Source: RGIG8244 sp045592785
GTDB taxonomy: Bacteria > Verrucomicrobiota > Lentisphaeria > Victivallales > UBA1829
Direction of reading: 5' to 3'
NCBI GenBank assembly: GCA_045592785.1
Contig: JAZNVL010000033.1
Span: forward strand, 1 to 19,455
Length of the DNA: 19,455 nucleotides
Below, in pieces: positions 6,574 through 15,400 of this stretch (the first letter of the stretch is position 1; each line of letters starts with the position of its first letter). Below the pieces are notes generated by a model. That model was not told the DNA's origin. It worked only from the letters and a program-made list of their open reading frames with translations, and ran no database searches. The translations under genes and the position numbers were made by a program.

Positions 6574-8631
6574 TTACTTTTCGACTTTGTATTCGTCGTT
6601 GATGATATTGCCGACTTTATCGAGACGATCAATACGGTTCACGCGGTCTTCATCCAACAGATACTGCTGGAAGAACATGTTGCCCACGCGACTGTTCATA
6701 CCTTTGTTGACACCCTTGACGATCTTACCCAGTTCGTCGCGGATCTCTGCTCCGGCGAAGTCATCCGGGTTGACGTATGTGACTTTCGCCACAACGACAA
6801 GTTGAGACTGCTTGATGGATTCCGATTCGGTGGAGAGAAGGCGTCCGAGGACCGGCACATCCTTGAAGAAGGGGAGTCCGGAAGTTCCGCGAACGGATTC
6901 GGATTTGCGGAGACCGCCGATAACGAATTCCTGTTCGCCGGTACCGATCTGGAATGTGGTAGCCGTATTGGATTTGCTTGTTCTTGCGCTGCCGTCAGAG
7001 TTCCAGCCCAGCAGAGAAACGCTGTTGAGGTCGAATGTGAGTTTGGCAGCTTTGCCCGTGACAACCGGAAGAACGTTCAGATTGAAGCTGAAGCCGTCGG
7101 TGACCATGGGATACTGGAGCCATCCGTGGATGATACCGGGAGCCGCATACATCTGATCCTTGTTGGTGTTGTAGTATGTGGCAGGAACGGAAACAGTGTT
7201 GCCGTTGGCATCTTTGTAGACGTATCCGGTGAGGAACTTTGCCAGGGGATCGGTGGTTCCGCCGTTGACGGCACTGGCATCACCATAGGTATAAGTACCG
7301 GTCTGCGTATTCATCATGCGCAGGGTGTAACCCATGGGGACGAATGTGCTGGCGATTTCCTTGGTGATGGGATGAGCCACGAAAGAGGCTTTGCTGCCTG
7401 CTTCCAGATAGAAGCGCATGAGATCGCTGTAGGGCATGATCTTGGTGGTGGCTTCACGCTGGATGGTATCCGGATTGGGGTCTGTGTAAGTGAATTCCGT
7501 ACAACCTTCGGCGATGCTTGTGGCACCTGCTTTGTAATAAGTACGGTCATAGAAGAATCCGGAGTTCACCTGAATGTTGCTGTTGACACGGTTCTGTGCA
7601 ACGATCTGACCCTGTGCCAGGACTTTCGCTTTGCCGATGGAGGTCATGAAGTCCAGGTAACGGGTGTTCCATTTCGGATTGAAGTTCCAATAGGAGATCT
7701 TGTTGCTGCCGGTATCGGGCTGCACGCCGCTGGTGAAGAAGGTGCCCCAGTTACGGCTGGCAACGGTCCCGGCGGAGAAGAGGTCCACCCCTTCGTTGTT
7801 CTTCCAGGTCTGGAAGTCAACGCCGATACGGTCATCATTTTCCGCATAGATTTCGATTACGCGATAGGAAACGCGCACTTCGGGAATGGGTTTGTCGTAT
7901 TTCGCCAGCATGGAGCGCATGTCTTCCCATGCCCAATCCGGAGCCTTGATGATGAGAGCATTGAGTTCCGCATCCACCAGAATGGTGCTGGGAGAGATCT
8001 CAAACTGTGCATCCAGTTCGGAAGAACCGACCTTGATCAGCATATCACGCAGGTTTGCCGCACGGCTGATCCGGGGAAAATAAATCCGGGTACCTGCTTC
8101 GGACTTGTAAACCAGTCCCTTGCGGTCCAGAGCGGCAACGATGTTGTCAATGCCGCGTCCATCTTTGGAATCGCTGAAACGGTATTCTTCGGCAGAGACC
8201 AGAACGAGGCCGGTTCCGTCGTTGAATTTCACAGCGGCAGCCTGTACCGGGCTGGTGTAGACACTCCTGGCATCCACAACGGCTGCCAGATAGCTGCGGA
8301 CCGCATAGGGATCCGCCTGCTTGATCTTGTAAGCCTTTGTGATGACAAAGGGATCGGTGTTGTCACGGATCACTTTCAGCTGTTTGGTGTCGTCCTTGAC
8401 ATCAATGCGGAACTGCGTTTCCACATTGGTGGGAGCGTACCCGCCGGTGGGCGCATCATTTTCAGACTTGGGAGTGCCGGGGATCGCCTGGGGAGTGAAA
8501 GAAATTCTTTCGGGGATCGTGTTATTGATGATGGGCTGTTGGGGAGCCGCCTGCTGGGGCTGCTGATTGACACAGCCGGAGAACAACGCAGCGGTGAGTA
8601 CAGCGGAGAAAAGAGTATATGTTTTATTCAT
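6574..8631 (-). CDS. Secretin-like outer-membrane lipoprotein (type II/III secretion secretin family)
   Basis: A 685-residue protein with a lipoprotein signal peptide (LFSGC, lipidated Cys20). A Gln/Pro-rich linker follows, then periplasmic N-type domains around residues 95-250 and a C-terminal secretin (GspD/PilQ) core. The core is recognised by the VRVSYRVIEI strand (about 265), an alternating beta-strand region, and the end signature Q-E-F-VIGGLRKSE...GLPFFKDVPVLGRLLSTES...QLVVVAKV. Such proteins form ring channels in the outer membrane. About 75 residues follow the core, where other secretins carry a pilotin-binding tail. Translation is probably coupled to the upstream gene: AGGAG lies at the end of that gene and the gap is only 6 nt. 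It shares segment order and the W-K-N-x-x-G-V-(D/N)-L motif with its neighbour, which suggests an old duplication. Channel function is inferred. Confidence 0.82.
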   Translation of the reverse strand: MNKTYTLFSAVLTAALFSGCVNQQPQQAAPQQPIINNTIPERISFTPQAIPGTPKSENDAPTGGYAPTNVETQFRIDVKDDTKQLKVIRDNTDPFVITKAYKIKQADPYAVRSYLAAVVDARSVYTSPVQAAAVKFNDGTGLVLVSAEEYRFSDSKDGRGIDNIVAALDRKGLVYKSEAGTRIYFPRISRAANLRDMLIKVGSSELDAQFEISPSTILVDAELNALIIKAPDWAWEDMRSMLAKYDKPIPEVRVSYRVIEIYAENDDRIGVDFQTWKNNEGVDLFSAGTVASRNWGTFFTSGVQPDTGSNKISYWNFNPKWNTRYLDFMTSIGKAKVLAQGQIVAQNRVNSNIQVNSGFFYDRTYYKAGATSIAEGCTEFTYTDPNPDTIQREATTKIMPYSDLMRFYLEAGSKASFVAHPITKEIASTFVPMGYTLRMMNTQTGTYTYGDASAVNGGTTDPLAKFLTGYVYKDANGNTVSVPATYYNTNKDQMYAAPGIIHGWLQYPMVTDGFSFNLNVLPVVTGKAAKLTFDLNSVSLLGWNSDGSARTSKSNTATTFQIGTGEQEFVIGGLRKSESVRGTSGLPFFKDVPVLGRLLSTESESIKQSQLVVVAKVTYVNPDDFAGAEIRDELGKIVKGVNKGMNSRVGNMFFQQYLLDEDRVNRIDRLDKVGNIINDEYKVEK

Positions 8632-8637
8632 GATGCG

Positions 8638-10209
8638 TTACTCCTGAGTGTTGGGGCGGAACGGGTTTTCAATACGGCGGTCGACATCGCCGGAGACACT
8701 GACGGTCGCGGATCTGCCGGCACCTTCCGGATGCATGAGTTCGGCTTCCGCAGAAATCACGATGTAGGTCCGTTCTTTGATATTGGTCACGGTGCTGAAC
8801 AGATATTTGAGGTAGGGGATCCGGCAGAGGATCGGGAGACCGATGGTCTGTTCCACATCATTTTCTTTTTCATAGATGGCAAGGATCTTTTCGCCGCCGA
8901 AGCCCAGAGTAGCGGCACCGGAGAACATCACAGCGTTGCTCAATTCAGAACCGGTGTTCCCGCGTTCCACCACACTCTTGAAGTTCAACGCATAATGGAA
9001 CAGCACGCCGCCATTGGCTTTGAGCGTGTTCTTTTGAGACTGGAATGCGGCATCCGCGGGGATGAATCCATCCGCATCCTGATCTTTATCCGTGTGCTGG
9101 ATACAGACGAACGGGTTGACGATCATGGCTTCCAGGGCCGGGGGATCGCCCGCTTTGCTGCCGTCTGCGTATTCCACATAGCTCTTCCCCACAAAGGTAC
9201 GGCCCAGGGTGTTCTTTGCAATGTTCTGATATTCCGGATACATGCTGATGCGGTACATGAACGGGGCGGAAGTCGGGTTTTCTTTCTGGTATTTCAGAAG
9301 ACGATGGTAGTCATGCTGGGAATAAACAGGGGTATTCACCATGAGCAGAGAGGCATGTGCCGCCACGTTGGCGTTGCCGGACTGCTGAAGACAGCGGATG
9401 AAGCTCATGTCAAACTGGGGCGCGGTGAAGAATCCGCCGTATGCCCAGGAGGCAGAAGAAATGTACTGCTGAGCGAGACTGGCAAATCCGGTCAGATACT
9501 GATCCAGTGCCATGTGACCGGCATTGTAACCCAGGTTCAACAGGTTGACACCGGGGCCGTTCTTCCATGCGAGATAGTCAAAGCCCCAGTCTTTCAGGTC
9601 ACTGTCGCGCAGTTCATAGTAGTTGAGACGTACGTTGACCTGGGGCAGGGGACGGTCCAGTTTTTCCACCCATTTCAGCGTGTTCTTTGCGGCATCTGCT
9701 TGGTCCCGCCAGAAGATCGTATTGGTCTCTGCGTTCACATAAGCCTTGCCCGCATCGGTGCCGATGGTGGTGTCCACAAGCTGTTCGAACTGTTTCGCTG
9801 CACGATAACGGGGAGTGTAAGCAATACGGGAAACGCCTGTACCTTGGATCACAGGACCTTTTCCTTTTGCTCCGGCATGGTCAAGTGCCTTGACGATTTC
9901 ATCCACATAGGGGAGAAATTCCGCACCGGTGGAAACCAGGATCGCATCTTTCGCCTGGGGATCCGTCGCCGCAACACGGCGGATGGTGGAGGATTTGCTG
10001 TAACGAAGAATCGCGGAATTCACAAAGGGGAGAATGTCCGCAGAGGTTACATTTTTCAATTCATAAATACGGCTTTCAAAACGGACCTGTCCATCATCCT
10101 GTTTCAAATGAATGGTGCGGACTCCTTCTTCCGTTTTCGTTGTCTCTCCTGCTGCAAAACAGCTCACAGCGGCTGTCATCGCAAGGAGAATCATGGTTGT
10201 TTTTTTCAT
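8638..10209 (-). CDS. Secretin-like exported protein, paralogue of the downstream gene
   Basis: A 523-residue exported protein with a Sec signal peptide (cleavage expected near residues 19-20, after SCFA). N-type ring domains are recognised by RIYELKNVTSADILPFV at about 45 and a second repeat ending VEKLDRPLPQV near 190. A diverged secretin core follows, starting QVNVRLNYYEL and ending in G-L-P-I-L-C-R-I-PYLKYLF...RTYIVISAEAEL. The GLP-IP-L-LF pattern is the secretin end signature, though weaker than in the neighbour. The start is followed by a normal signal peptide; the ribosome site (CAGG) is weak. It is the second gene of the operon, 57 nt after the small lipoprotein. It may form a mixed or stacked ring with its paralogue, or be a non-channel scaffold. 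No other secretion-system gene is present, so the exported substrate is unknown. Confidence 0.75.
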   Translation of the reverse strand: MKKTTMILLAMTAAVSCFAAGETTKTEEGVRTIHLKQDDGQVRFESRIYELKNVTSADILPFVNSAILRYSKSSTIRRVAATDPQAKDAILVSTGAEFLPYVDEIVKALDHAGAKGKGPVIQGTGVSRIAYTPRYRAAKQFEQLVDTTIGTDAGKAYVNAETNTIFWRDQADAAKNTLKWVEKLDRPLPQVNVRLNYYELRDSDLKDWGFDYLAWKNGPGVNLLNLGYNAGHMALDQYLTGFASLAQQYISSASWAYGGFFTAPQFDMSFIRCLQQSGNANVAAHASLLMVNTPVYSQHDYHRLLKYQKENPTSAPFMYRISMYPEYQNIAKNTLGRTFVGKSYVEYADGSKAGDPPALEAMIVNPFVCIQHTDKDQDADGFIPADAAFQSQKNTLKANGGVLFHYALNFKSVVERGNTGSELSNAVMFSGAATLGFGGEKILAIYEKENDVEQTIGLPILCRIPYLKYLFSTVTNIKERTYIVISAEAELMHPEGAGRSATVSVSGDVDRRIENPFRPNTQE

Positions 10210-10266
10210 GTTTGACCTGTGTTGGTTGCTTGTTTATTATAACGCTTTCGCGTCAAAAAAATTTTT

Positions 10267-10728
10267 TCACAAAAAGTTAAAGCCGAGAACAAGTATCGTT
10301 CCGTCATTCGCGCGGCCCGTGATCACACGGAACAGCGTTTCGCTTCTGAATTTTTCCCCCTTTCTGTCTTCGCGTTCAAATCTTACTTTCCAAATGTGCG
10401 GCTGTACCGCAACAAACTCCAATGTGGTGATGTAACGGAAAGAAATCGGTGTACCCATGGTACGGATCAGTTCCTTCCGTGTCGCCTGAAATTCCTTCAC
10501 CCCGAATTTTTCCCGGGATTCCGGTGAAAGGCGGGAGACAAAACCTTCCGCATCATCTTTCAAAAAGCAAATCAAAAGTTCACGGCAGTACTTCTGTTCC
10601 GCTGTCGTCAATTCCGTCACAATACTTTCCCGCGGCATTTCAACGATCCGATTCGCGCAACCGGTAAGCGTGGAAAACAATGCGATCCCACCCAGCGCGC
10701 ACAACATGACTTTCTTCAATTTTCTCAT
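10267..10728 (-). CDS. Small lipoprotein, possibly NTF2-like fold; first gene of the secretin operon
   Basis: A 153-residue protein with a lipoprotein signal peptide (basic MRKLKK, hydrophobic core, lipobox TLTGC with Cys24). The mature part has a helical region (AEQKYCRELLICFLKDDAEGFVSRL) followed by strands (ISFRYITTLEF, HIWKVRFEREDRKGEKFRSETLFRV). This helix-then-sheet order resembles NTF2-like or DUF3887-type domains, a structural guess only. I do not recognise a named family. It is the first gene after the promoter at 10787-10814, and 57 nt separate it from the secretin-like genes. A small outer-membrane lipoprotein next to a secretin could act as a pilotin that localises or assembles the ring; this is inference from context. 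Confidence 0.7.
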   Translation of the reverse strand: MRKLKKVMLCALGGIALFSTLTGCANRIVEMPRESIVTELTTAEQKYCRELLICFLKDDAEGFVSRLSPESREKFGVKEFQATRKELIRTMGTPISFRYITTLEFVAVQPHIWKVRFEREDRKGEKFRSETLFRVITGRANDGTILVLGFNFL

Positions 10729-10786
10729 TTTGAAAATATCTTTCTCTTTTAACTTTTAATTGCGTGAAATGTTTTAACGAATAGTT

Positions 10787-10814
10787 AATATATCATGCAA
10801 TTTTTACTTTGCAA
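10787..10814 (-). promoter_or_regulatory. Predicted promoter of the lipoprotein-secretin-MarR operon
   Basis: Read on the minus strand: TTGCAA (10809-10814), a 16-bp spacer and TATATT (10787-10792), with TGA just before the -10 and AAC after it. It is immediately preceded upstream by four phased A-tracts. The start codon is 59 nt downstream of the -10. Confidence 0.65.
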
Positions 10815-10815
10815 G

Positions 10816-10851
10816 TTTTTTTTCGTTTTTTTTGCGTTTTTTGTGCTTTTT
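10816..10851 (-). promoter_or_regulatory. Phased A-tracts upstream of the operon promoter (predicted DNA bend / UP element)
   Basis: Four A-tracts on the minus strand (T on the plus strand) lie at 10816-10823, 10826-10833, 10837-10842 and 10847-10851. Their centres are about 10, 10 and 9.5 bp apart, in phase with the helix, and the first abuts the -35 hexamer. Such arrays bend DNA and can bind the alpha subunit C-terminal domain. The last T belongs to the stop codon of the upstream MFS gene. Confidence 0.65.
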
Positions 10852-12125
10852 CAGAGTTTTTGCGTGTTACGCAGGGGGAAAAGATAGCACGCCGCACATA
10901 CGTTCAGTCCGGCGATCAGGAGGAAGACTCCTTCTATGGAAATCACATGGGAAGAGACCAGAGCACCGGTCAATATGGAACCCGCAGTGATGGCAATGGC
11001 GTTAAGTATATTATTTGCCGCGACCGCACGGGCGAGCGCGCGGGCGTCCGCTAATTTCTGCATAAGGGCGGAGAGCGGGACGAAATAGAATCCGCCGCAT
11101 GCTGCCAGCAGGATCAGGTCTGCCGTAACCCGCCAGAACCGGGGGATGCGAATAATCTCCAGCAGTCCGATGAGTGTTTCGCTGTTGCGTTCCCAGGACG
11201 TCGCAGCAAAAAAGAGGTCGGCGGTGAAGAATGCCATCAGCAGGAGAGCGGGCGTGATCGCACGCAGCGCATTGAAGTATTTGTGATACACGGCGGCAAT
11301 ACATGCGCCCAGAGCCACGCCGATGCTGAAGAGCAGCGTGAAGACGATGACCAGTTCTTCACGGGCGTTGAGAATATGACGGCAGAATCCGGCGAGCTGT
11401 GAGACATACAATGCGCCCGCCATCCAGAAGATGGAAAGTCCTATCATGCACTTGCTCAATGTCTTATTACGCAAAATGTCATGCAGGAGTATCCGGCATC
11501 CCGTCAGAGGATCCCAATGGATCTTCAAGTCCGGATCCGCCGGGGGAAGCGTACCGATCTTCCGGGATGAAAAATACCCTGCAACAGCCACAACGACCAA
11601 TATCAAGCCGGTCAACAAAGTACCGTGAGACCCTTGGATCGATGCGATGCCCAGCATCATACCGCCCAGGATCGCAAGGTATGTCCCCGCGCTTACATAC
11701 GCGTTGCCGCGCACCAGTTCCTCCGGCGTATTCCGTCGGATGTATGCGTATTTCAACGGACTGAAAAATGCGGATTGCGTGCCCATGAAGAAGAGCAATA
11801 TCAGAAGCAGAGGAACGTTCTTCAGCCGGAATGCGCCCAGTGTGGCGACCATGAGGATGATCTCCACAAGTTTGATCCAACGGAACAGTTTCTGTTGCGG
11901 ATACTTATCCGCCAATTCTCCGGCGAGCGGGGAAAAGGGGAACTGCGGCAGCATGAGAAGAGCCGTCGCCGCGAAAGTCAACGCGGAGGCGCGTTCCGCA
12001 GAATACCCGCATTGGTAAACGATAAAAATAGAAAGCGCATACCGGAAGATATTATCATTGAACGCGCCGAGGAACATGGTGCTGAAGAATGGGAAAAATG
12101 CGTTGGAAAAGAAGAATCGTTTCAT
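10851..12125 (-). CDS. MFS transporter, LplT-like (lysophospholipid transporter family)
   Basis: A 424-residue inner-membrane protein of the major facilitator superfamily with about 12 hydrophobic segments. It matches the LplT branch, in which the E. coli member flips lysophospholipids inward for reacylation by Aas. Seen here are MFLGAFNDNIFRYAL in TM1 (residues 17-31), the MFS loop motif GELADKYPQQKLFRW (69-83) and MGTQSAFFSPLKYAYI (114-129), close to the family pattern. It is not fused to an acyltransferase, and no aas gene is visible. No strong ribosome site precedes the ATG. Its promoter (12172-12199) is divergent from that of nifJ. No hairpin terminator follows, so transcripts may read into the lipoprotein-secretin operon on the same strand. 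Substrate is inferred from the family. Confidence 0.85.
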   Translation of the reverse strand: MKRFFFSNAFFPFFSTMFLGAFNDNIFRYALSIFIVYQCGYSAERASALTFAATALLMLPQFPFSPLAGELADKYPQQKLFRWIKLVEIILMVATLGAFRLKNVPLLLILLFFMGTQSAFFSPLKYAYIRRNTPEELVRGNAYVSAGTYLAILGGMMLGIASIQGSHGTLLTGLILVVVAVAGYFSSRKIGTLPPADPDLKIHWDPLTGCRILLHDILRNKTLSKCMIGLSIFWMAGALYVSQLAGFCRHILNAREELVIVFTLLFSIGVALGACIAAVYHKYFNALRAITPALLLMAFFTADLFFAATSWERNSETLIGLLEIIRIPRFWRVTADLILLAACGGFYFVPLSALMQKLADARALARAVAANNILNAIAITAGSILTGALVSSHVISIEGVFLLIAGLNVCAACYLFPLRNTQKL

Positions 12126-12171
12126 GCTCGGTCATCCGGATCCGTTTTACAAAAAAGGGTGATTTTGTGAC

Positions 12172-12199
12172 AATATACCACGAAAATGAAAAAATGCAA
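12172..12199 (-). promoter_or_regulatory. Predicted promoter of the LplT-like gene
   Basis: Read on the minus strand: TTGCAT (12194-12199), a 16-bp spacer and TATATT (12172-12177), with TGG directly before the -10. It lies 47 nt upstream of the start codon, within the 275-nt divergent region shared with nifJ. Confidence 0.62.
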
Positions 12200-12261
12200 C
12201 ATTTCAGAAAAGAAAAACAGAGATTTCCGGAAAAATGGGGCAGAATCCTGCTGTTTCTGTA

Positions 12262-12290
12262 TTGACTTTTTTCACTTGCGGGTGTATATT
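12262..12290 (+). promoter_or_regulatory. Predicted promoter of nifJ
   Basis: TTGACT (12262-12267), a 17-bp spacer and TATATT (12285-12290). It implies a leader of about 100 nt. A small hairpin in that leader (ccgga 12346-12350 with tccgg 12358-12362) and a 10-bp palindrome at 12362-12371 stand just before the AAGGAG ribosome site. I do not recognise a known riboswitch. Confidence 0.65.
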
Positions 12291-12400
12291 AATATATTTA
12301 ATCATGCGCAATACTCGTTTTAAATTTTTAACATACGGGACAGTGCCGGACGACAGCTCCGGGACCGGTCCTCATAACCCGCAGCAAGGAGAATAAACGA

Positions 12401-15400
12401 ATGCCGGGAAAAATCAACACACAGGACGGTAATTATGCCGCCGCGTACGTCGCTTATGCACTGAGCGAAACCGCTGCTATTTACCCCATCACTCCGTCGT
12501 CCACCATGGGCGAATGGGTTGACCAGTGGGCAAGCGAACACCAGAAAAACATCTGGGGCAAAGAAGTCAACGTTGCTGAAATGCAGTCCGAAGCAGGTGC
12601 CGCCGGTGCCGTTCACGGCTGTCTGGCAGCCGGGTCTCTGACCACCACCTACACCGCTTCTCAGGGTCTGCTCCTGATGATCCCCAACATGTACAAGATC
12701 GCCGGTGAACTTCTCCCGACCGTCTTCCATGTCACAGCACGCGCTCTCGCATGTCAGTCTCTCGCCATCTTCGGTGACCACTCTGACGTGATGGCTTGCC
12801 GTAACACCGGTTTCGCCATGCTCTGCGCTAACAGCGTTCAGGAAGAAATGGACCTGGCTCTTGTTGCTCACCTGGCAACTTACAAAGCCAAAGTTCCGTT
12901 CCTCCAGTTCTTCGACGGTTTCCGTACTTCTCACGAAGTCCACAAATTCGAAGAAATCTCTTACGAAGACATCGCGAAACTCGTGGATAACAAATACATC
13001 CAGGAATTCCGCGAACGCGCTCTCCGTCCCGAAAAGCCCATCACCAAAGTCGGCGCCCAGAATGGTGACGTCTACTTCCAGGGCCGCGAAACGGTCAACA
13101 AGTTCTACAATGCAGCTCCCGCCATCGTCCAGGAATACATGGACAAAGTCGCAGCTGTCACCGGCAGAAAATACAAACTCTTCGACTACGTCGGCGCTGA
13201 AGATGCAACCGATGTGATCGTCTCCATGGGTTCCAGCTGCGAAACCATCGAAGAAGCCATCGAATACCTGAACAGTACCCGCGGTACCAAGTACGGCCTG
13301 GTCAAAGTCCGTCTGTACCGTCCCTTCTGCACCGAAGCGTTCCTCGCTGCTCTGCCGAAGACCGTCAAGAGAATCGCCGTTCTCGACCGTACCAAAGAAC
13401 CGGGCGCCATCGGCGAACCGCTGTATCTGGATGTCAAGGTTGCTGTCAACGATCCCGCCATCACCATCATCGGCGGCCGTTACGGTCTCTCCTCCAAGGA
13501 ATTCTCTCCCTCCATGGTCCTGGCGGTTTACAAGCACCTTGCTTCCGCCAATCCGTTCCACGGCTTCACCGTCGGTATCACGGACGACGTCACCAACACC
13601 TCCATCCCGGTCGATGAAGAAATCTTCACCGAACCTGCCGGCACCACGAACTGCATGTTCTACGGTCTCGGCGGCGATGGTACGGTCGGTGCCAACAAGA
13701 CCACCATCAAGATCATCGGTATGTACACCAACAAGGATGCTCAGGCATACTTCGCATACGACAGCAAGAAGTCCTTCGGTCTGACCTGCTCTCACCTGCG
13801 TTTCTCTGACTCCCCCATCAAGTCCACCTACCTGATCACCAGCCCGGACTTCGTTTCCTGCTCCACGGCTGCCTACATCGGCCGCTATGACCTGCTCAAA
13901 GGCATCAAGGAAGGCGGTACCTTCCTGCTGAACAGCCATTACAGCAACGATGAAGTGTTTGAACACCTCACCCGCGACATGCAGGAAACCATTATCAACA
14001 AAAAAGTCAAATTCTACAACATCAACGCTGAAGCCATCGTCAAGAACATGCCCGGTCTCCGCGGCAAGGGTGCCAACACCGTCATGATGGTTGCTTACTT
14101 CAAGCTCTCCGGCATCGTTCCCTACGAACAGGCTGAAGAAGGCATGAAGAGCCTGAACGCCAAGACCTTCGGCAAGAAGGGTCAGGATGTTGTCGATATG
14201 AACAACCAGCTGGTCGATATGGCTGCCAACGCCTGCCAGGAAGTCAAAGTTCCGGCTTCCCTCGATGGCGTTTCCTGCTACGTCCCCGGCAAACTCATCC
14301 CGGATGATGCCATTGACTTCGCCAAGAAGATCATCGAACCCAGCATGCGCAACGAAGGCGATTCCATCCCCGTTTCCGCCATGTCTGTGGACGGCACTCT
14401 CCCCACCGGTACCGCCTGCCTCGAAAAGCGCGGTATTGCTCCCCGCGTTCCGAAGTGGAACATGGCGAACTGTATCCAGTGCGGCATCTGCGCATCTGCA
14501 TGCCCCCACGCTGCGATCCGTACGAAACTGATCTCCAAGGCTTCTCTCGAAGGCGCTCCGGCTTCCTTCCAGGTCAAGCCCGCCGTTCCGGCTTGCGATG
14601 ATCTCCAGTTCAAACTGCAGGTCTATATCGAAGACTGCACCGGTTGCGGTGTCTGTCTGGATCAGTGCCCCATGGCGAAGAAGGAAGGCAAGGAAGCTCT
14701 TACCTGGTCCACCCTCGAAGCCGAACGCGCTGCCGGCGAAAATGCAAACGAAAAGTTCTTCGATGCAACTCCGGACAACGTGATGGGCAAGAACACCGTC
14801 GCCACCCTCAAGGGCGCTATGCTCCGCAAGCCGCTTTTTGAATTCTCCGGCGCTTGCGCTGGCTGCGGTGAAACTCCGTATGTCAAACTGATGGCTCAGC
14901 TCTTCGGCGAAAACGCGATCATCGCCAACGCCACCGGCTGCTCCTCCATCTACGGCGGTACCTTCCCGACCATCCCCTACACCAAGACCAAAGAAGGTCG
15001 TGGTCCGGCATGGGCGAACTCCCTCTTTGAAGACAACGCCGAATTCGGTTACGGTATGAGAATGGCTGTCGATTCCAACCGTCAGCAGCTCAAGCAGGAA
15101 GTCGAAAAAGTTCTCGCTTGCGATGGCGCTTGCGAAGATCTCAAGGCTGCCCTCTCCAATGCCATGAACTACTGGGATAACTCCAAGTGCGAAGAAGCCA
15201 TCGCTGCTCAGACCGCCGCCAAGGCTGCTGTTGCAAAGGCTCTCGCCGGCTGCGAATGCCCGGATGGCAAGGCGATCCTCTCCAAGATCAACGAACTCTC
15301 CGACTACTTCTGCGACAAGTCCGTCTGGATCATCGGTGGTGACGGCTGGGCAAACGACATCGGCTATGCCGGTATCGACCACGTTGTCGCCATGGGCAAG

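Noticed and set aside
6283..10215. A 1310-codon open frame on the plus strand across the secretin region
   Set aside because: It is exactly codon-aligned with the minus-strand secretin and MarR genes, so it stays open simply because those genes rarely use TTA, CTA and TCA. The minus-strand proteins have signal peptides, ribosome sites and family motifs; the plus-strand translation has none.
10210..10266. A perfect TATAAT at 10236-10241 (minus strand) between the small lipoprotein and the first secretin-like gene
   Set aside because: No acceptable -35 stands 16-18 bp upstream and there is no TG before it. The AAAAAATTTTTT-like dyad here may simply be AT-rich spacer. An internal start cannot be excluded.
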